Of a DNA stretch of 64,000 nt, positions 40,346 to 48,748 are shown piece by piece. The notes under the pieces are model-generated. The model was not told where the DNA came from. It did no database searches and saw nothing but the letters and a program-made list of their open reading frames with translations. Position 1 is the first letter of the stretch. Each line of letters opens with the position of its first letter. Source of the DNA: CAZTHM01 sp041946825. GTDB taxonomy: Bacteria; Acidobacteriota; Terriglobia; UBA7540. The stretch is taken from positions 6,459 through 70,458 of the forward strand of contig JBHGBD010000025.1 in assembly GCA_041946825.1 (NCBI GenBank), in the 5' to 3' direction. A program made the translations under genes and the position numbers.

Positions 40346-42097
40346 TTACACACCCGGGTTGCGGAAGCGGCGGAGGGGGTCGGCTTCTTCGCCGTTCTTG
40401 CCGCGGAGAAAATCGAAATCGCAGCCTTCGTGCGCCTGGAGGATGTGGTCCAGAAATAATCTCCCATAGCCGCGCGTGTAGTGCGGCGCGGCGGGACGCC
40501 AGGCGGCGAGGCGCTTCTTCAGCTCGGCTTCCGAGATCAGTAATTCCAGCCGGCGCTCGGGAACGCTCAATTCGATCTCATCGCCCTCCTCGACGACGGC
40601 AAGCGTTCCGCCCACCGCCGCTTCCGGCGTGATGTGGACGACGATGGTTCCAAAGCTCGTGCCGCTGATGCGCGCGTCGCTCAGACGAACCATATCCTTT
40701 ACGCCGGCTTTGAGAAGTTTGGCAGGAATGGGCAGATGTCCCCACTCGGGCATGCCGGGCGCGCCCTTGGGTCCGGCATTTTTCAGAACCAGAATCGAAT
40801 TCTCGTCCACGTCGAGCTTGGGGTCGTCAATGCGCTCGATAAGATCGTCGGCGTTCTGGAACACCACAGCGCGGCCCTTGTGCTTGAGCAAGTGTGGCGA
40901 CGCCGCCGACTGTTTGAGCACGGCGCCGTGCGGCGAGAGGTTGCCTTTCAGGATGACCGTTCCGCCTTCCACGCGCAGCGGCTGATCGAGCGGCTTGATA
41001 ACGTCGCGGTTGTAGCACCCGGCGCGCGCGATATTCTCGGCGAGGGACTTTCCCGTCACCGTGAGCGCGTCGAGATTGAGCAGCGTGCCGATTTCTTTCA
41101 TCACCGCCGGAAGCCCGCCCGCATAGCAAAAATCTTCCATCAAGAATTCGCCGGAGGGTTTCAGGTTGGCGATGACGGGGGTCGTGCGCGAGAGTTCGTC
41201 GAACTTCGCCAGTGGCAAATCCAGGCCAACGCGTCCGGCGAGGGCCACGAGGTGCACGATGGCGTTGGTCGAGCCGCCGATCGCCATGTCCACGCGAATG
41301 GCGTTCTCGAAGGCCTCCGCCGTGAGCACGCGCGAAGGGCGCAGACCGTCGAGCGCCATCTCCACCGCGCGGCGCCCGCTCTCCTCCGCCAAGACCATGC
41401 GCCGCGAGTCCGACGCGGGAATGTCCGCGCAACCGGGCAGCGTCATGCCCAGCGCTTCAGCGACGCACGCCATCGTGGACGCGGTGCCCATCACGGTGCA
41501 GTGGCCGGCGCTGCGCGAGACGCAACCCTCGATTTCGCACCATTCCTCTTCACCCATGCGTCCGGCGCGCACCTCGTCCCAGAAGCGGCGCACGTCGGTG
41601 CCCGAGCCGAGCTCGTGCCCGCGCCACATGCCCTTCAACATCGGCCCGCCGGGAACCATGATGGCGGGAACGTCGGCGCTCGCCGCGCCCATCAGTTGCG
41701 CCGGGGTCGTCTTGTCGCAGCCGCAGAGCAGCACGACGGCGTCGAGGGGATAGGAACGAATGCACTCTTCGACGTCCATCGCCATCAGGTTACGGTAAAG
41801 CATCGTGGTGGGCTTCATCAGCATTTCGCCCAGCGAGATCGTGGGGAACTCGAGCGGAAATCCGCCCGACGCCCACACGCCGCGCTTCACCGCCTCCGCC
41901 ACCTGGCGCAGATGCGCGTTGCAGTTGTTCAGCTCGCTCCAGGAATTGCAGATGCCAATCACCGGCTTGCCGTCAAAGACTTTTTCGCTGAAACCTTCGG
42001 CGCGCAGCCAGGCGCGATGCCCCAGCCCCCAGCGGTCGTTTTTTCCGAACCATTGCCGGCTGCGGAGTTTGTTGAATCGCTCATCGTGGGATGACAT
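40346..42097 (-). CDS. Sugar-acid dehydratase (IlvD/Edd family, [Fe-S])
   Basis: The 583-residue enzyme has the three cluster cysteines of the family in GICNSWSELNNCNAHLRQ, LLCGCDKTTPAQLMGAASADVPAI and GHCTVMGTASTMACVAEALGM, the metal-binding DVDENSILVLKNAGPKGAPGMPEWG segment and ARISGTSFGTIVVHITPEAAVGG with the catalytic Ser region. The W-rich N-terminus and the FLxDHILQAHEGCDFDFL tail are those of L-arabinonate and D-xylonate dehydratases rather than valine-pathway IlvD. It would make 2-keto-3-deoxy-sugar acids, the step before the semialdehyde dehydrogenase family seen at base 1. Confidence 0.9.
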   Translation of the reverse strand: MSSHDERFNKLRSRQWFGKNDRWGLGHRAWLRAEGFSEKVFDGKPVIGICNSWSELNNCNAHLRQVAEAVKRGVWASGGFPLEFPTISLGEMLMKPTTMLYRNLMAMDVEECIRSYPLDAVVLLCGCDKTTPAQLMGAASADVPAIMVPGGPMLKGMWRGHELGSGTDVRRFWDEVRAGRMGEEEWCEIEGCVSRSAGHCTVMGTASTMACVAEALGMTLPGCADIPASDSRRMVLAEESGRRAVEMALDGLRPSRVLTAEAFENAIRVDMAIGGSTNAIVHLVALAGRVGLDLPLAKFDELSRTTPVIANLKPSGEFLMEDFCYAGGLPAVMKEIGTLLNLDALTVTGKSLAENIARAGCYNRDVIKPLDQPLRVEGGTVILKGNLSPHGAVLKQSAASPHLLKHKGRAVVFQNADDLIERIDDPKLDVDENSILVLKNAGPKGAPGMPEWGHLPIPAKLLKAGVKDMVRLSDARISGTSFGTIVVHITPEAAVGGTLAVVEEGDEIELSVPERRLELLISEAELKKRLAAWRPAAPHYTRGYGRLFLDHILQAHEGCDFDFLRGKNGEEADPLRRFRNPGV

Positions 42098-42316
42098 AAT
42101 GATTTTCCCTCAATTATGAACGGTCGAGTCTTGAATCAGGCTCGCATCAAAGAGCCCGCCAAAGATTATCACCACTTGGATGGAGATGGACAGGGAGATG
42201 GGGTCTGATGTGGCGTCGGGGGCGTACTCAGGGATTCATGATTGAGGTCGCACACCAAGCCGTCAAGTTTCCGGCCCGGCATGCCGATAGACACAAGTTA
42301 AGACATTGAAGGCCCT

Positions 42317-42478
42317 ATGGAGAATATGCCGATTTCCAAGTTCGTTCCCCACCTTCACGCCGTGATCGAGCGCGTGCGGAGAACTCGCAAGCCGATCCTT
42401 TTGACTCGATTTGGAAAGCCCCTCGTCGTGATCGCCCCCGTGCCCAGGCGCCTGTTGAAAGATCAGCCGGCTCGCTGA
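42317..42478 (+). CDS. Orphan Phd/YefM-type antitoxin-like protein
   Basis: A 53-residue frame runs from ATG 42317 (or ATG 42326) to TGA 42476-42478. It reads MENMPISKFVPHLHAVIERVRRTRKP followed by ILLTRFGKPLVVIAPV, closely fitting the beginning and core of Phd/YefM antitoxins, which bind DNA through this fold. The C-terminal toxin-binding tail is very short and no toxin gene accompanies it: the next gene, three bases away on the other strand, is an aldo/keto reductase. It is either an orphan regulator or a remnant of a toxin-antitoxin pair. The rest of 42098-42316 shows nothing. Confidence 0.55.
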   Translation: MENMPISKFVPHLHAVIERVRRTRKPILLTRFGKPLVVIAPVPRRLLKDQPAR

Positions 42479-42480
42479 AT

Positions 42481-43449
42481 TTACGCGCTTCCGAGGCGAA
42501 AGATGGGCTCGACGCCCGCGGCGCTGGCCATCAGGGTCTTTTCTTCATCCGCTGAAATCGGCTTGAACTTCTGCGCCACGTCCATCGCCAGGCGGAAGTA
42601 TTTCTCCTCTCCCGGCGGCACGGCGGCGGTGATGGGTTGAGAAAGCGTCCAGCGCAGTCCCATGCTGGCTTGTTCGGGCAACTTCGCCGGCTCGTACCAG
42701 CATTTCGGAAAGGGATGATCCTTCTTTTCGGCTTCCGACCACGCGCCTTTCGCCATGCCTTTGAGGGCGAGAATTCCCATGCCTTTTTCCTTCGCCCGCG
42801 CGACCACCTGCGGGCCGAAGTTGGCCTGTGAGAAGAGAACGAAATTGATGGGGAAAAGGATGGTGTCGAAGTCGTAGCGGTCCAGCATCGCCAGCGCGTT
42901 CTCGACCGAGTGCGCCGAAAACCCGATAAAGCGAACCTTGCCCGCCTTGCGCGCCGCCTGGAAAGTTTCCATGGCGCCGTTTGGCCCAAAGATTTTCTCC
43001 ACATCGTCCTTCGTGGTTACGGCGTGAAACTGATAGAGGTCCAGGTGATCGGTCCGCAAGAGCCGCAAGGATTCATCGAGTTCCGCTTGCGAGCCCGCCT
43101 TGTCGCGCTGCGTGGTCTTGCAGGCCAGGAAAGACTTCTTGCGGTAGGGTTCCAGCGCGGGCCCCAGTCGCTCCTGGGCGTTGCCATAGGTTGGCGCGAC
43201 GTCAAAGTAGTTGATGCCGCGGTCGAAGGCCTCGGCAACGATGTTGGCCGCGAATTTCGGATCGGTGTCCGTCACCACGATTCCGCCGAAAGCGATGATG
43301 GAAAGCTGCTCACCCGTCTTGCCAAGCGCTCGCTTGGGAATGGATGATCCGGGCGCCGCGTCGCCAGCGACAAGAGGCTGCAACGATTTCTGCGATGCCG
43401 CCAGACTCGCGGCGACGGTTCCCCTTTTCAAGAAATCTCTGCGGTCCAT
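42481..43449 (-). CDS. Exported aldo/keto reductase with Tat leader
   Basis: The 322-residue protein starts MDRRDFLKRGTVAASLAAS, a twin-arginine leader, and has the reductase tetrad in NYFDVAPTYGNAQ (Asp, Tyr), FLACKTTQRD (Lys) and DLYQFHAV (His), followed by VRFIGFSAHSVENA and ITAAVPPGEEKYF. Members of this branch are commonly exported in acidobacteria and related phyla, presumably with NADP bound before export. It differs from the cytoplasmic reductase at 16.5 kb by its leader and shorter NADP tail. Confidence 0.88.
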   Translation of the reverse strand: MDRRDFLKRGTVAASLAASQKSLQPLVAGDAAPGSSIPKRALGKTGEQLSIIAFGGIVVTDTDPKFAANIVAEAFDRGINYFDVAPTYGNAQERLGPALEPYRKKSFLACKTTQRDKAGSQAELDESLRLLRTDHLDLYQFHAVTTKDDVEKIFGPNGAMETFQAARKAGKVRFIGFSAHSVENALAMLDRYDFDTILFPINFVLFSQANFGPQVVARAKEKGMGILALKGMAKGAWSEAEKKDHPFPKCWYEPAKLPEQASMGLRWTLSQPITAAVPPGEEKYFRLAMDVAQKFKPISADEEKTLMASAAGVEPIFRLGSA

Positions 43450-43603
43450 AGCATTCCCTCCTCGCGTCAGTTCCCGCTGGCGTCGCGGGTCACCCTGAAT
43501 TGGATGAGGCTATTCTCACACTCTCACCCGAACGGCGTCAACCGGCAGGAGCAAGGGCGAAATCGGCCAGCTTCCGTTTCCATTCCCTCAAGAGATTTTT
43601 CCC

Positions 43604-43648
43604 TTGACAAGATATATCGGTGCATGATATATCCATGAGCGATATATA
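43604..43648 (+). promoter_or_regulatory. Promoter with three GATATATC operator repeats at 15-bp spacing
   Basis: TTGACA (43604-43609) is followed by three copies of an octamer, GATATATC at 43611, GATATATC at 43626 and GATATATA at 43641, exactly 15 bases apart. The second copy lies where the -10 element should be (43627-43632). The octamer is itself palindromic. The arrangement fits autoregulation by the PadR protein encoded 20 bases downstream. Confidence 0.65.
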
Positions 43649-43667
43649 GGTCCGAGGAGCCCGGCGC

Positions 43668-44054
43668 GTGAAACGGAAAGCCATCCCGGAATTGCCAATC
43701 GAGGTCCGGGCACTTCTTCCTCTTACGCCCGCGGTTTTCTACACGCTGTTTTCGCTCGCCGATGGCGAGCGGCACGGATACGCCATCATGCGCTCGGTGG
43801 AGCGCCTGTCCGACGGCGGGGTCAAGATGGGGCCGGGAACGCTCTACACAACCATTCAGCGCCTGTTAAACCTCCGCCTGATTGAAGAGACGACGCAGGA
43901 GAAGCGCCCGGAAGAACTCGAACGGCGCCGGAGGTATTACCGGCTGACGGGGCTCGGCGGGCGGCTGCTCCGCGAGGAAATCCGACGGCTCGAATCCGTA
44001 TTGCATCGGGCCCGCCTGAGGCATCTCGCGCCGCGGAGAGAGGGGGCGCAGTGA
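43668..44054 (+). CDS. PadR-family transcriptional regulator
   Basis: The 128-residue protein has the PadR winged helix: LTPAVFYTLFSLADGERHGYAIMRSVERLSDGGVKMGPGTLYTTIQRLLNLRLIEE, with the wing and ERRRRYYRLTGLGGRLLREEIRRLESVLH, plus a short C-terminal helix. PadR repressors are dimers sensing small molecules. GTG 43668 has GAGGAG nine bases upstream; the operator-like repeats are 20-57 bases upstream. It overlaps the next gene by four bases, so it controls a three-gene unit with the two small proteins that follow. Confidence 0.92.
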   Translation: MKRKAIPELPIEVRALLPLTPAVFYTLFSLADGERHGYAIMRSVERLSDGGVKMGPGTLYTTIQRLLNLRLIEETTQEKRPEELERRRRYYRLTGLGGRLLREEIRRLESVLHRARLRHLAPRREGAQ

Positions 44055-44365
44055 TTCCAACCGCTGTCTCGCTCAGCAATCGGGTTTTTCGCCGACTGGT
44101 GGTTCTCTACCCGCCCGACTTGTATCGTCAGTTTGGCGACGAACTCGCGGACGTTTTCTCCCAACAGGTCGAGCTCGCCTGGCAAGAAGGGTCCTGGCGC
44201 GGCATCGCGGCAACATGGATGCGCGTTGTCGAAGACTGCGCGGCGGTGTCTCTGCCATACTTCGCGGCGCGGCTGGCTGTTCCAATGCTGACGGCGACAA
44301 CCTCTGCAACCTTGTTCGCGCTTGTCCTGTGGGCCGTCGATCCGAATCTCCCGCATTGCAAGTGA
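44051..44365 (+). CDS. Short protein resembling the N-terminal prefix of ADOP permeases
   Basis: The 104-residue product (GTG start) has the prefix motif FRRLVVLYPPDLYRQFGDELADVF and a single hydrophobic helix (LTATTSATLFALVLWAV). In acidobacteria this prefix is normally fused to MacB-like ABC permeases and is encoded next to PadR regulators. Here the permease is missing and the gene ends after one helix, so it is either a stand-alone prefix protein or the relic of a larger permease gene. The intact stop and tight overlap with padR argue against recent decay. Confidence 0.6.
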   Translation: MIPTAVSLSNRVFRRLVVLYPPDLYRQFGDELADVFSQQVELAWQEGSWRGIAATWMRVVEDCAAVSLPYFAARLAVPMLTATTSATLFALVLWAVDPNLPHCK

Positions 44366-44390
44366 TGATTAAGAATTCAGGAGGCTTGAA

Positions 44391-44783
44391 ATGTCTTACC
44401 CGTTGTCTGTTGCCATATTGGCCGTCGTCGTGGGGGCCCTGGAAACGGCAGGTGGCGCCCAGGAGCTGGTCGTACAAGGAATCCTGAACAACCGCGGCTG
44501 GCCGCTGATTGCCGGAACGCTGGGCACCGTTGCCGGGGCGCTCCTCTTATTCTCAGGCATTGCCCTGCTGCGAAATTCGCAGCAGGCGCTTCGGCTGGCG
44601 TACGCCACCGCCTGGGTATCGGCGCCGGTGTTCATCCTGATCGGAGTCATTGACCGCATCACAGGAATTCCTGTAACAGCCATCGGAATCGCGCTGCCGC
44701 TCTTTCTCGTCGCCTACCTGCGCAAGCGGCATTCGGGGCCGAACCTCGCGGCCGCGTCTTCGAAGGCAACTGGTAACGGATAG
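44391..44783 (+). CDS. Four-span membrane protein
   Basis: The 130-residue product has four hydrophobic segments (LSVAILAVVVGALETAGG, LIAGTLGTVAGALLLFSGIALL, LAYATAWVSAPVFILIGVI, AIGIALPLFLVAYL) with a basic tail. It is third in the PadR unit, 25 bases after the preceding stop, with GGAGG before ATG 44391. Family unknown; a membrane target of PadR control, possibly a small efflux or stress protein, is a guess from position. Confidence 0.7.
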   Translation: MSYPLSVAILAVVVGALETAGGAQELVVQGILNNRGWPLIAGTLGTVAGALLLFSGIALLRNSQQALRLAYATAWVSAPVFILIGVIDRITGIPVTAIGIALPLFLVAYLRKRHSGPNLAAASSKATGNG

Positions 44784-44929
44784 GAGCGCAGCGCTCCCGC
44801 GTCGTTGTTTCGGTGACGGGACGTTCTCGCATGACCTCTCGCGTTAACGCGCCTTTCTGGTTTCCCCACCTATAAGCTCACCTGTCGTGGTATGCGCCCG
44901 TCCAAAAGTCAGGTAAACTCGCTCCTGCG

Positions 44930-46039
44930 ATGCACCTCTCAAAGATACGTCTCCACTGGGTTCAAGTGCCGCTGCACGAGCCGTTCCGGATTTCGAGCGG
45001 GGCTGTGTCGTCAAAGGATGCCATCCTCGTCGAGCTGCGTTCCGGCGACCATGTTGGCTGGGGCGAAGCTTCGCCCATGGCCGGCGCTTTCTATTCTTCC
45101 GAGACGCCGGGGGGCACCTGGGAATTCTTGCGCAACAGGCTGATCCCGAGTTTCATCGCGAAACCGGAACTCGACCCGCAGCGCTGCTCGGAACGACTGG
45201 CGGAATTTCCAGGCGAGCCTTTCGCCAAAGCAGGATTGGAAGGCGCGGTCTGGGATTTGGACGCGCAGAGACGCGGCCAGCCGCTCTGGGCGCTGCTCGG
45301 AGGCGCGGAGCGCCCGATTCCATCCGGAGCCGCGATTGGTCTGATGCCCGCGGTTTCCGACCTCCTGGCGCGAGTAGAACGATTCCTTTATGAAGGCTAT
45401 CGCCGCATCAAGATCAAGATCGAGCCGGGCGCTGATATTGAACTTGTGCGCGCGGTTCGCGAACGCTTTGGCGACATTCCCCTGATGGTTGACGCCAACG
45501 CCGCGTATCGCCGCGAGCATTTTTCCATTTTCGAAGAACTCGACCGGTTCAGACTGATGATGATCGAGCAGCCGCTGGCGCGGGAAGCGCTGGAAGATCA
45601 CGCCGAGCTGCAGCGACGGTTGCGGACGCCGATCTGTCTGGACGAATCGGCGGAGAGCCTGGAAGCGATCAAAGCCATCGTGCGCCTCGGGAGCGGGCGC
45701 ATCCTCAATATCAAAGTGCAACGCATGGGCGGGCTTTGGCCGGCGCGGCAGGCCCACGACCTGGCGCAAGCGGCCGGAATCCCGTGTTGGCTGGGAACGA
45801 TGCCGGAACTCGGAATCGCCTCGGCGCAGGGGCTGCACCTGGCGACCTTGCCGAACTTCACGTTCCCGACAGACGTCGAAGCGTCGGCACGATGGTTTGT
45901 CGACGATATCATCGTGCCTCAGATCGAGGTGAGGCGCGAGGGTGTGATCCACCTGCCGCGTGGGCCGGGGATGGGCTACGCGGTGGAGGGCGGGGCCGTG
46001 GCGCGCTACCGGATTCGCCGGGAAGAATTCGCAATCTAA
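44930..46039 (+). CDS. Enolase-superfamily enzyme, o-succinylbenzoate synthase / N-acylamino-acid racemase branch
   Basis: The 369-residue protein has a capping domain (HEPFRISSGAVSSKDAILVELRSGDHVGWGEASPM) and barrel with the K-x-K motif in RRIKIKIEPG, metal ligands in MVDANAAY, IEQPLA and CLDESAES, and the second catalytic Lys in NIKVQRMGG. This pattern is shared by MenC and NSAR/NAAAR. No other menaquinone gene is adjacent, while amidohydrolase-type catabolic genes follow, so an acylamino-acid or related racemase is as likely as MenC. It heads a plus-strand operon of five genes. Confidence 0.88.
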   Translation: MHLSKIRLHWVQVPLHEPFRISSGAVSSKDAILVELRSGDHVGWGEASPMAGAFYSSETPGGTWEFLRNRLIPSFIAKPELDPQRCSERLAEFPGEPFAKAGLEGAVWDLDAQRRGQPLWALLGGAERPIPSGAAIGLMPAVSDLLARVERFLYEGYRRIKIKIEPGADIELVRAVRERFGDIPLMVDANAAYRREHFSIFEELDRFRLMMIEQPLAREALEDHAELQRRLRTPICLDESAESLEAIKAIVRLGSGRILNIKVQRMGGLWPARQAHDLAQAAGIPCWLGTMPELGIASAQGLHLATLPNFTFPTDVEASARWFVDDIIVPQIEVRREGVIHLPRGPGMGYAVEGGAVARYRIRREEFAI

Positions 46040-46272
46040 GCAATCGGCTTTCCCCGACGACTCCGGCGGGGCGGCGGAGTTTCGGCGAAGCTGGCGAGCG
46101 CTTCGGCGCGCGCTGCCAGAGCCATTACATCATGCACCGCCAGCTCGAGTGCCAGGCGCCGCCAGGGATCGCGCAAAGCGCGAGTCGCCAGGTATTCCGA
46201 CATCTGCAGGTGAACGCTGTGAGCCCGCTCCCACAGCTCATGAAGATCTCGGGCCATTTGATTCAAGTTCAT
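46036..46272 (-). CDS. Small helical hypothetical protein
   Basis: The 78-residue product MNLNQMARDLHELWERAHSVH... is strongly helical with heptad-like leucines and alanines (ARDLHELWERAH, RLALELAVHDVMALAARAEALASF) and a basic tail. The start at ATG 46272 has GAGGCGAG upstream. It overlaps the end of the enolase-superfamily gene by four bases on the opposite strand. It may be a real short regulator-like protein, but an accidental frame cannot be excluded. Confidence 0.4.
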   Translation of the reverse strand: MNLNQMARDLHELWERAHSVHLQMSEYLATRALRDPWRRLALELAVHDVMALAARAEALASFAETPPPRRSRRGKPIA

Positions 46273-46463
46273 GATGCTCGCCTCACGCTTAATCGAAGGT
46301 TTCGAGGGGCGGCGGGTTGGTGACGCGGTCGCCGGTTTTCCTCGACCGAGAGGCCATTCATGTTTTATCATCGGCCCTTCACCCGGTAAGAATGAGATGT
46401 GGTCACGGACAGGTTTCGGCCCATGAACCGGGTCGAACCAGGCTCCAGCGAGGTATGCGACTA

Positions 46464-47438
46464 ATGATGGCGCTGACTCCCGGTCAAGTTCAATGTCGTC
46501 TTTGGCATGGATTGATTCCTGCGGTGCCAATTCCCTTCAAGGCATCGGGAGAAATCGATTCCGCGGCGCAGGAGCGCTACGTCGCCTGGACGTCCAAGCA
46601 GCCGGTGGCGGGTGTGGCGGTGTGGGCGCACACCGGCCGCGGGCTGCGATTGAGCCGAGAGCAAAGAATCCAGGTTCTGAAATCCTGGAGAGCCGGACTG
46701 GGCGATGGGAAAGTCGTCGTAGCGGGCGTGGGCGGCTTGCCGGAACGGGCGGGCGAATTCTCCGACTATCTTGAGTCGGCGCTGGAGATGGCACGCGACG
46801 CCCTCGACAGTGGCGCCCAGGCGTTTCTCGTGCACCCCCCGAGATTGTTTCATCATGTAGCTGACAACAAGAACCTCGCGCTGACCTACCACAAGGAATT
46901 GGCTGCGACGGGGGCGCCGCAGTTTCTTTTTTACCTTTACGAAGCCGCGGGAGGATTTCCGTATTCTCCAGACCTCTTGCGCGAGCTGTTCACGCTTCCC
47001 CAGGTCGCGGGCATCAAGCTGGCGACGCTCGACAGCGTCATGAAATTCCAGGAAATTGCGAACCTGCTGGCGCGCGAATTCCCCAAGCAGCTTCTGATCA
47101 CCGGTGAAGACCGTTTCCTCGGTTACAGCCTGATGTGTGGGGCGCAGGCGGCCCTGATCGGCATGGGCTCGGCCTGCACGACTTTGCAGCAGCGCCTGCT
47201 GAAGGCTTACTACGACAGTGAAGCTGGCGCCTTTCTGGAGCTCTCGCGCCAAGTCGACTTGCTCTCTCAAGTCACCTTCGTTCCGCCCATGGAGGGTTAT
47301 ATTCGCCGTATGCTTTGGGCGCTCGTCCACCAAGGCGTGATTGGGCGCGAGTCTGCTCATGATCCCTGGGGGCCCGAACTCCCGGAAAGCGAATTCGTCG
47401 AAATAGGGAATACGCTGCGCGCGCTGGGGGAAATCTGA
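46464..47438 (+). CDS. DHDPS/N-acetylneuraminate-lyase family aldolase
   Basis: The 324-residue TIM barrel follows the class I pyruvate-aldolase pattern: LIPAVPIPFKASGEID, the GVAVWAHTGRGLRLS segment (replacing the usual GTTGE), FYLYEAAG with catalytic-type Tyr, and the Schiff-base Lys in VAGIKLATLDS. Substrates could be 2-keto-3-deoxy acids or related hydroxy-oxo acids. The start is ambiguous (ATG 46455, 46464 or 46467). It lies between the racemase-like gene and the DHOD-like gene, two bases before the latter, on the same strand. Confidence 0.85.
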   Translation: MMALTPGQVQCRLWHGLIPAVPIPFKASGEIDSAAQERYVAWTSKQPVAGVAVWAHTGRGLRLSREQRIQVLKSWRAGLGDGKVVVAGVGGLPERAGEFSDYLESALEMARDALDSGAQAFLVHPPRLFHHVADNKNLALTYHKELAATGAPQFLFYLYEAAGGFPYSPDLLRELFTLPQVAGIKLATLDSVMKFQEIANLLAREFPKQLLITGEDRFLGYSLMCGAQAALIGMGSACTTLQQRLLKAYYDSEAGAFLELSRQVDLLSQVTFVPPMEGYIRRMLWALVHQGVIGRESAHDPWGPELPESEFVEIGNTLRALGEI

Positions 47439-47440
47439 CG

Positions 47441-48736
47441 ATGTGGGAATTCCTTCCGCCCGAAGCCCGGCTGCGCGGGTCACCCCGCCTGCGAGAGCAT
47501 GACGCGCTTCAACTGCGCAAGGATTTTGGACGTTTCCGCGCCGGCCTGCCGCGTCCGCTGGAGCCATACATCCTCTCTACCTACGGCATCGACCTCACCA
47601 GCGAATACGGCGGCTTAAAACTGAAGAATCCCTTCGGAAAGGCCTCGGGCCAACTTTCATTGGCGCGGCACCAGGTGGCGAAGGACGCGGAAGCCGGCCT
47701 GGGATTTGTCGTTCTGAAGACCCTCATCGCGCAGAATCAGCTAGGCGAGCAGGCGATGCGGGAATGGGCAATTCCTGAAACGCGGATGCTGGTGGAGCGA
47801 ATCCGCGGCCGCGGCGGGATAGAAGGCTGGACGGTTACGTGGAAGGGCCGCGGCTGGTTTGATACCTTTCAGGCTTACCTTCAACTCTTCGATGAATCAC
47901 TTGCAATCGGCGACGCCGCTGGGATGCCAGTCGTCCCCTCCGTGAAATACCATCTGCCCACTCCGGAGGAAGACTTCTGGAAAGAGGATGAATATGCCTT
48001 CACGACTCGCGCGCTGGTTGATATCTGGACGAAGCGGCGCGTGGCGCAACCGATGCCGCTGGAAAAAGATTTCAGCCCTACGCTTGCAGGTTCCGGACGC
48101 GCCGCCCAACAGGCGAAAATTCTGGAGTGGTTGAGGAGAGTGCCCGGCCTGATGCACCGGGCGGCCCCCGGCAGGGTGGCGGTCGGCCTCAAGATTTTTA
48201 ATACGCTCTTTGAAGACCGCTTCCAGCTTAGTTTGCTTGACGCCGTGCACGAGATTTCGGCCGCGCGTGAAGACCGCGCAGAATTTCTGGTGTATGCTAA
48301 TCGCTTGTTCGACCCCAAGAAGAAATTTGAAGACAAGGTCGGCGTGGCCTACGGTGGACCCGACTTGAGCGACCGGAACCTGGCGGTGCTCGAAAGGTTT
48401 CTATCAGCGCGGCTGGAGTCGCCCGTTGCGGCATTGCCCGTCAGCGCGACGGGTGATATCCATTCGGGACGTATCGCCGCCGAGTACCTGTTGCGGGGAG
48501 CGTCGAGCTTCCAAATGCACACGCTGTTTCAATTACCCGACAGCGAGTTTAGGATGCAGGGCGGAGGAAAGACCGAGAAGGCGCTACACCGCCTGCTTTT
48601 TGATCCGCTTGAGGGATTTATCGCCTGGATTTTGCACTTGCGCGAAATATTCAAGTGGGAGCCGAAACTGGACATCCTTTCAATGGCGGCGTGGTGCTGC
48701 CAAAACTGGAAAGACGTTCCGGCGGCGCTTCGTTGA
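47441..48736 (+). CDS. Uncharacterised dihydroorotate-dehydrogenase-like FMN enzyme
   Basis: The 431-residue protein has a DHOD/PreA-type barrel: GLKLKNPFGKASGQLSLARHQVAKDAEAGLGFVVLKT (strand 1 and FMN site), VTWKGRGWFDTFQAY, VKYHLPTP, VAVGLKIFNTL with the Lys of the flavin site, and the phosphate loop in VSATGDIHSGRIAAEYLLRGASSFQMHT. The sequence after residue 170 (EEDFWKEDEYAFTTR) is not seen in pyrimidine DHODs, and no pyr gene is nearby. It begins two bases after the aldolase stop, so it is probably an oxidoreductase of the same pathway. Confidence 0.7.
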   Translation: MWEFLPPEARLRGSPRLREHDALQLRKDFGRFRAGLPRPLEPYILSTYGIDLTSEYGGLKLKNPFGKASGQLSLARHQVAKDAEAGLGFVVLKTLIAQNQLGEQAMREWAIPETRMLVERIRGRGGIEGWTVTWKGRGWFDTFQAYLQLFDESLAIGDAAGMPVVPSVKYHLPTPEEDFWKEDEYAFTTRALVDIWTKRRVAQPMPLEKDFSPTLAGSGRAAQQAKILEWLRRVPGLMHRAAPGRVAVGLKIFNTLFEDRFQLSLLDAVHEISAAREDRAEFLVYANRLFDPKKKFEDKVGVAYGGPDLSDRNLAVLERFLSARLESPVAALPVSATGDIHSGRIAAEYLLRGASSFQMHTLFQLPDSEFRMQGGGKTEKALHRLLFDPLEGFIAWILHLREIFKWEPKLDILSMAAWCCQNWKDVPAALR

Positions 48737-48748
48737 TCCGGAAAGAAG

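Noticed and set aside
40634..42094. Long open frame (486 codons) opposite the sugar-acid dehydratase
   Set aside because: The dehydratase has complete family motifs on the other strand; the opposite frame encodes His/Arg/Gln-rich low-complexity sequence.
44051..44365. Frameshifted ADOP permease
   Set aside because: No permease-like sequence follows in any frame before the next gene, so a recent frameshift is not supported.
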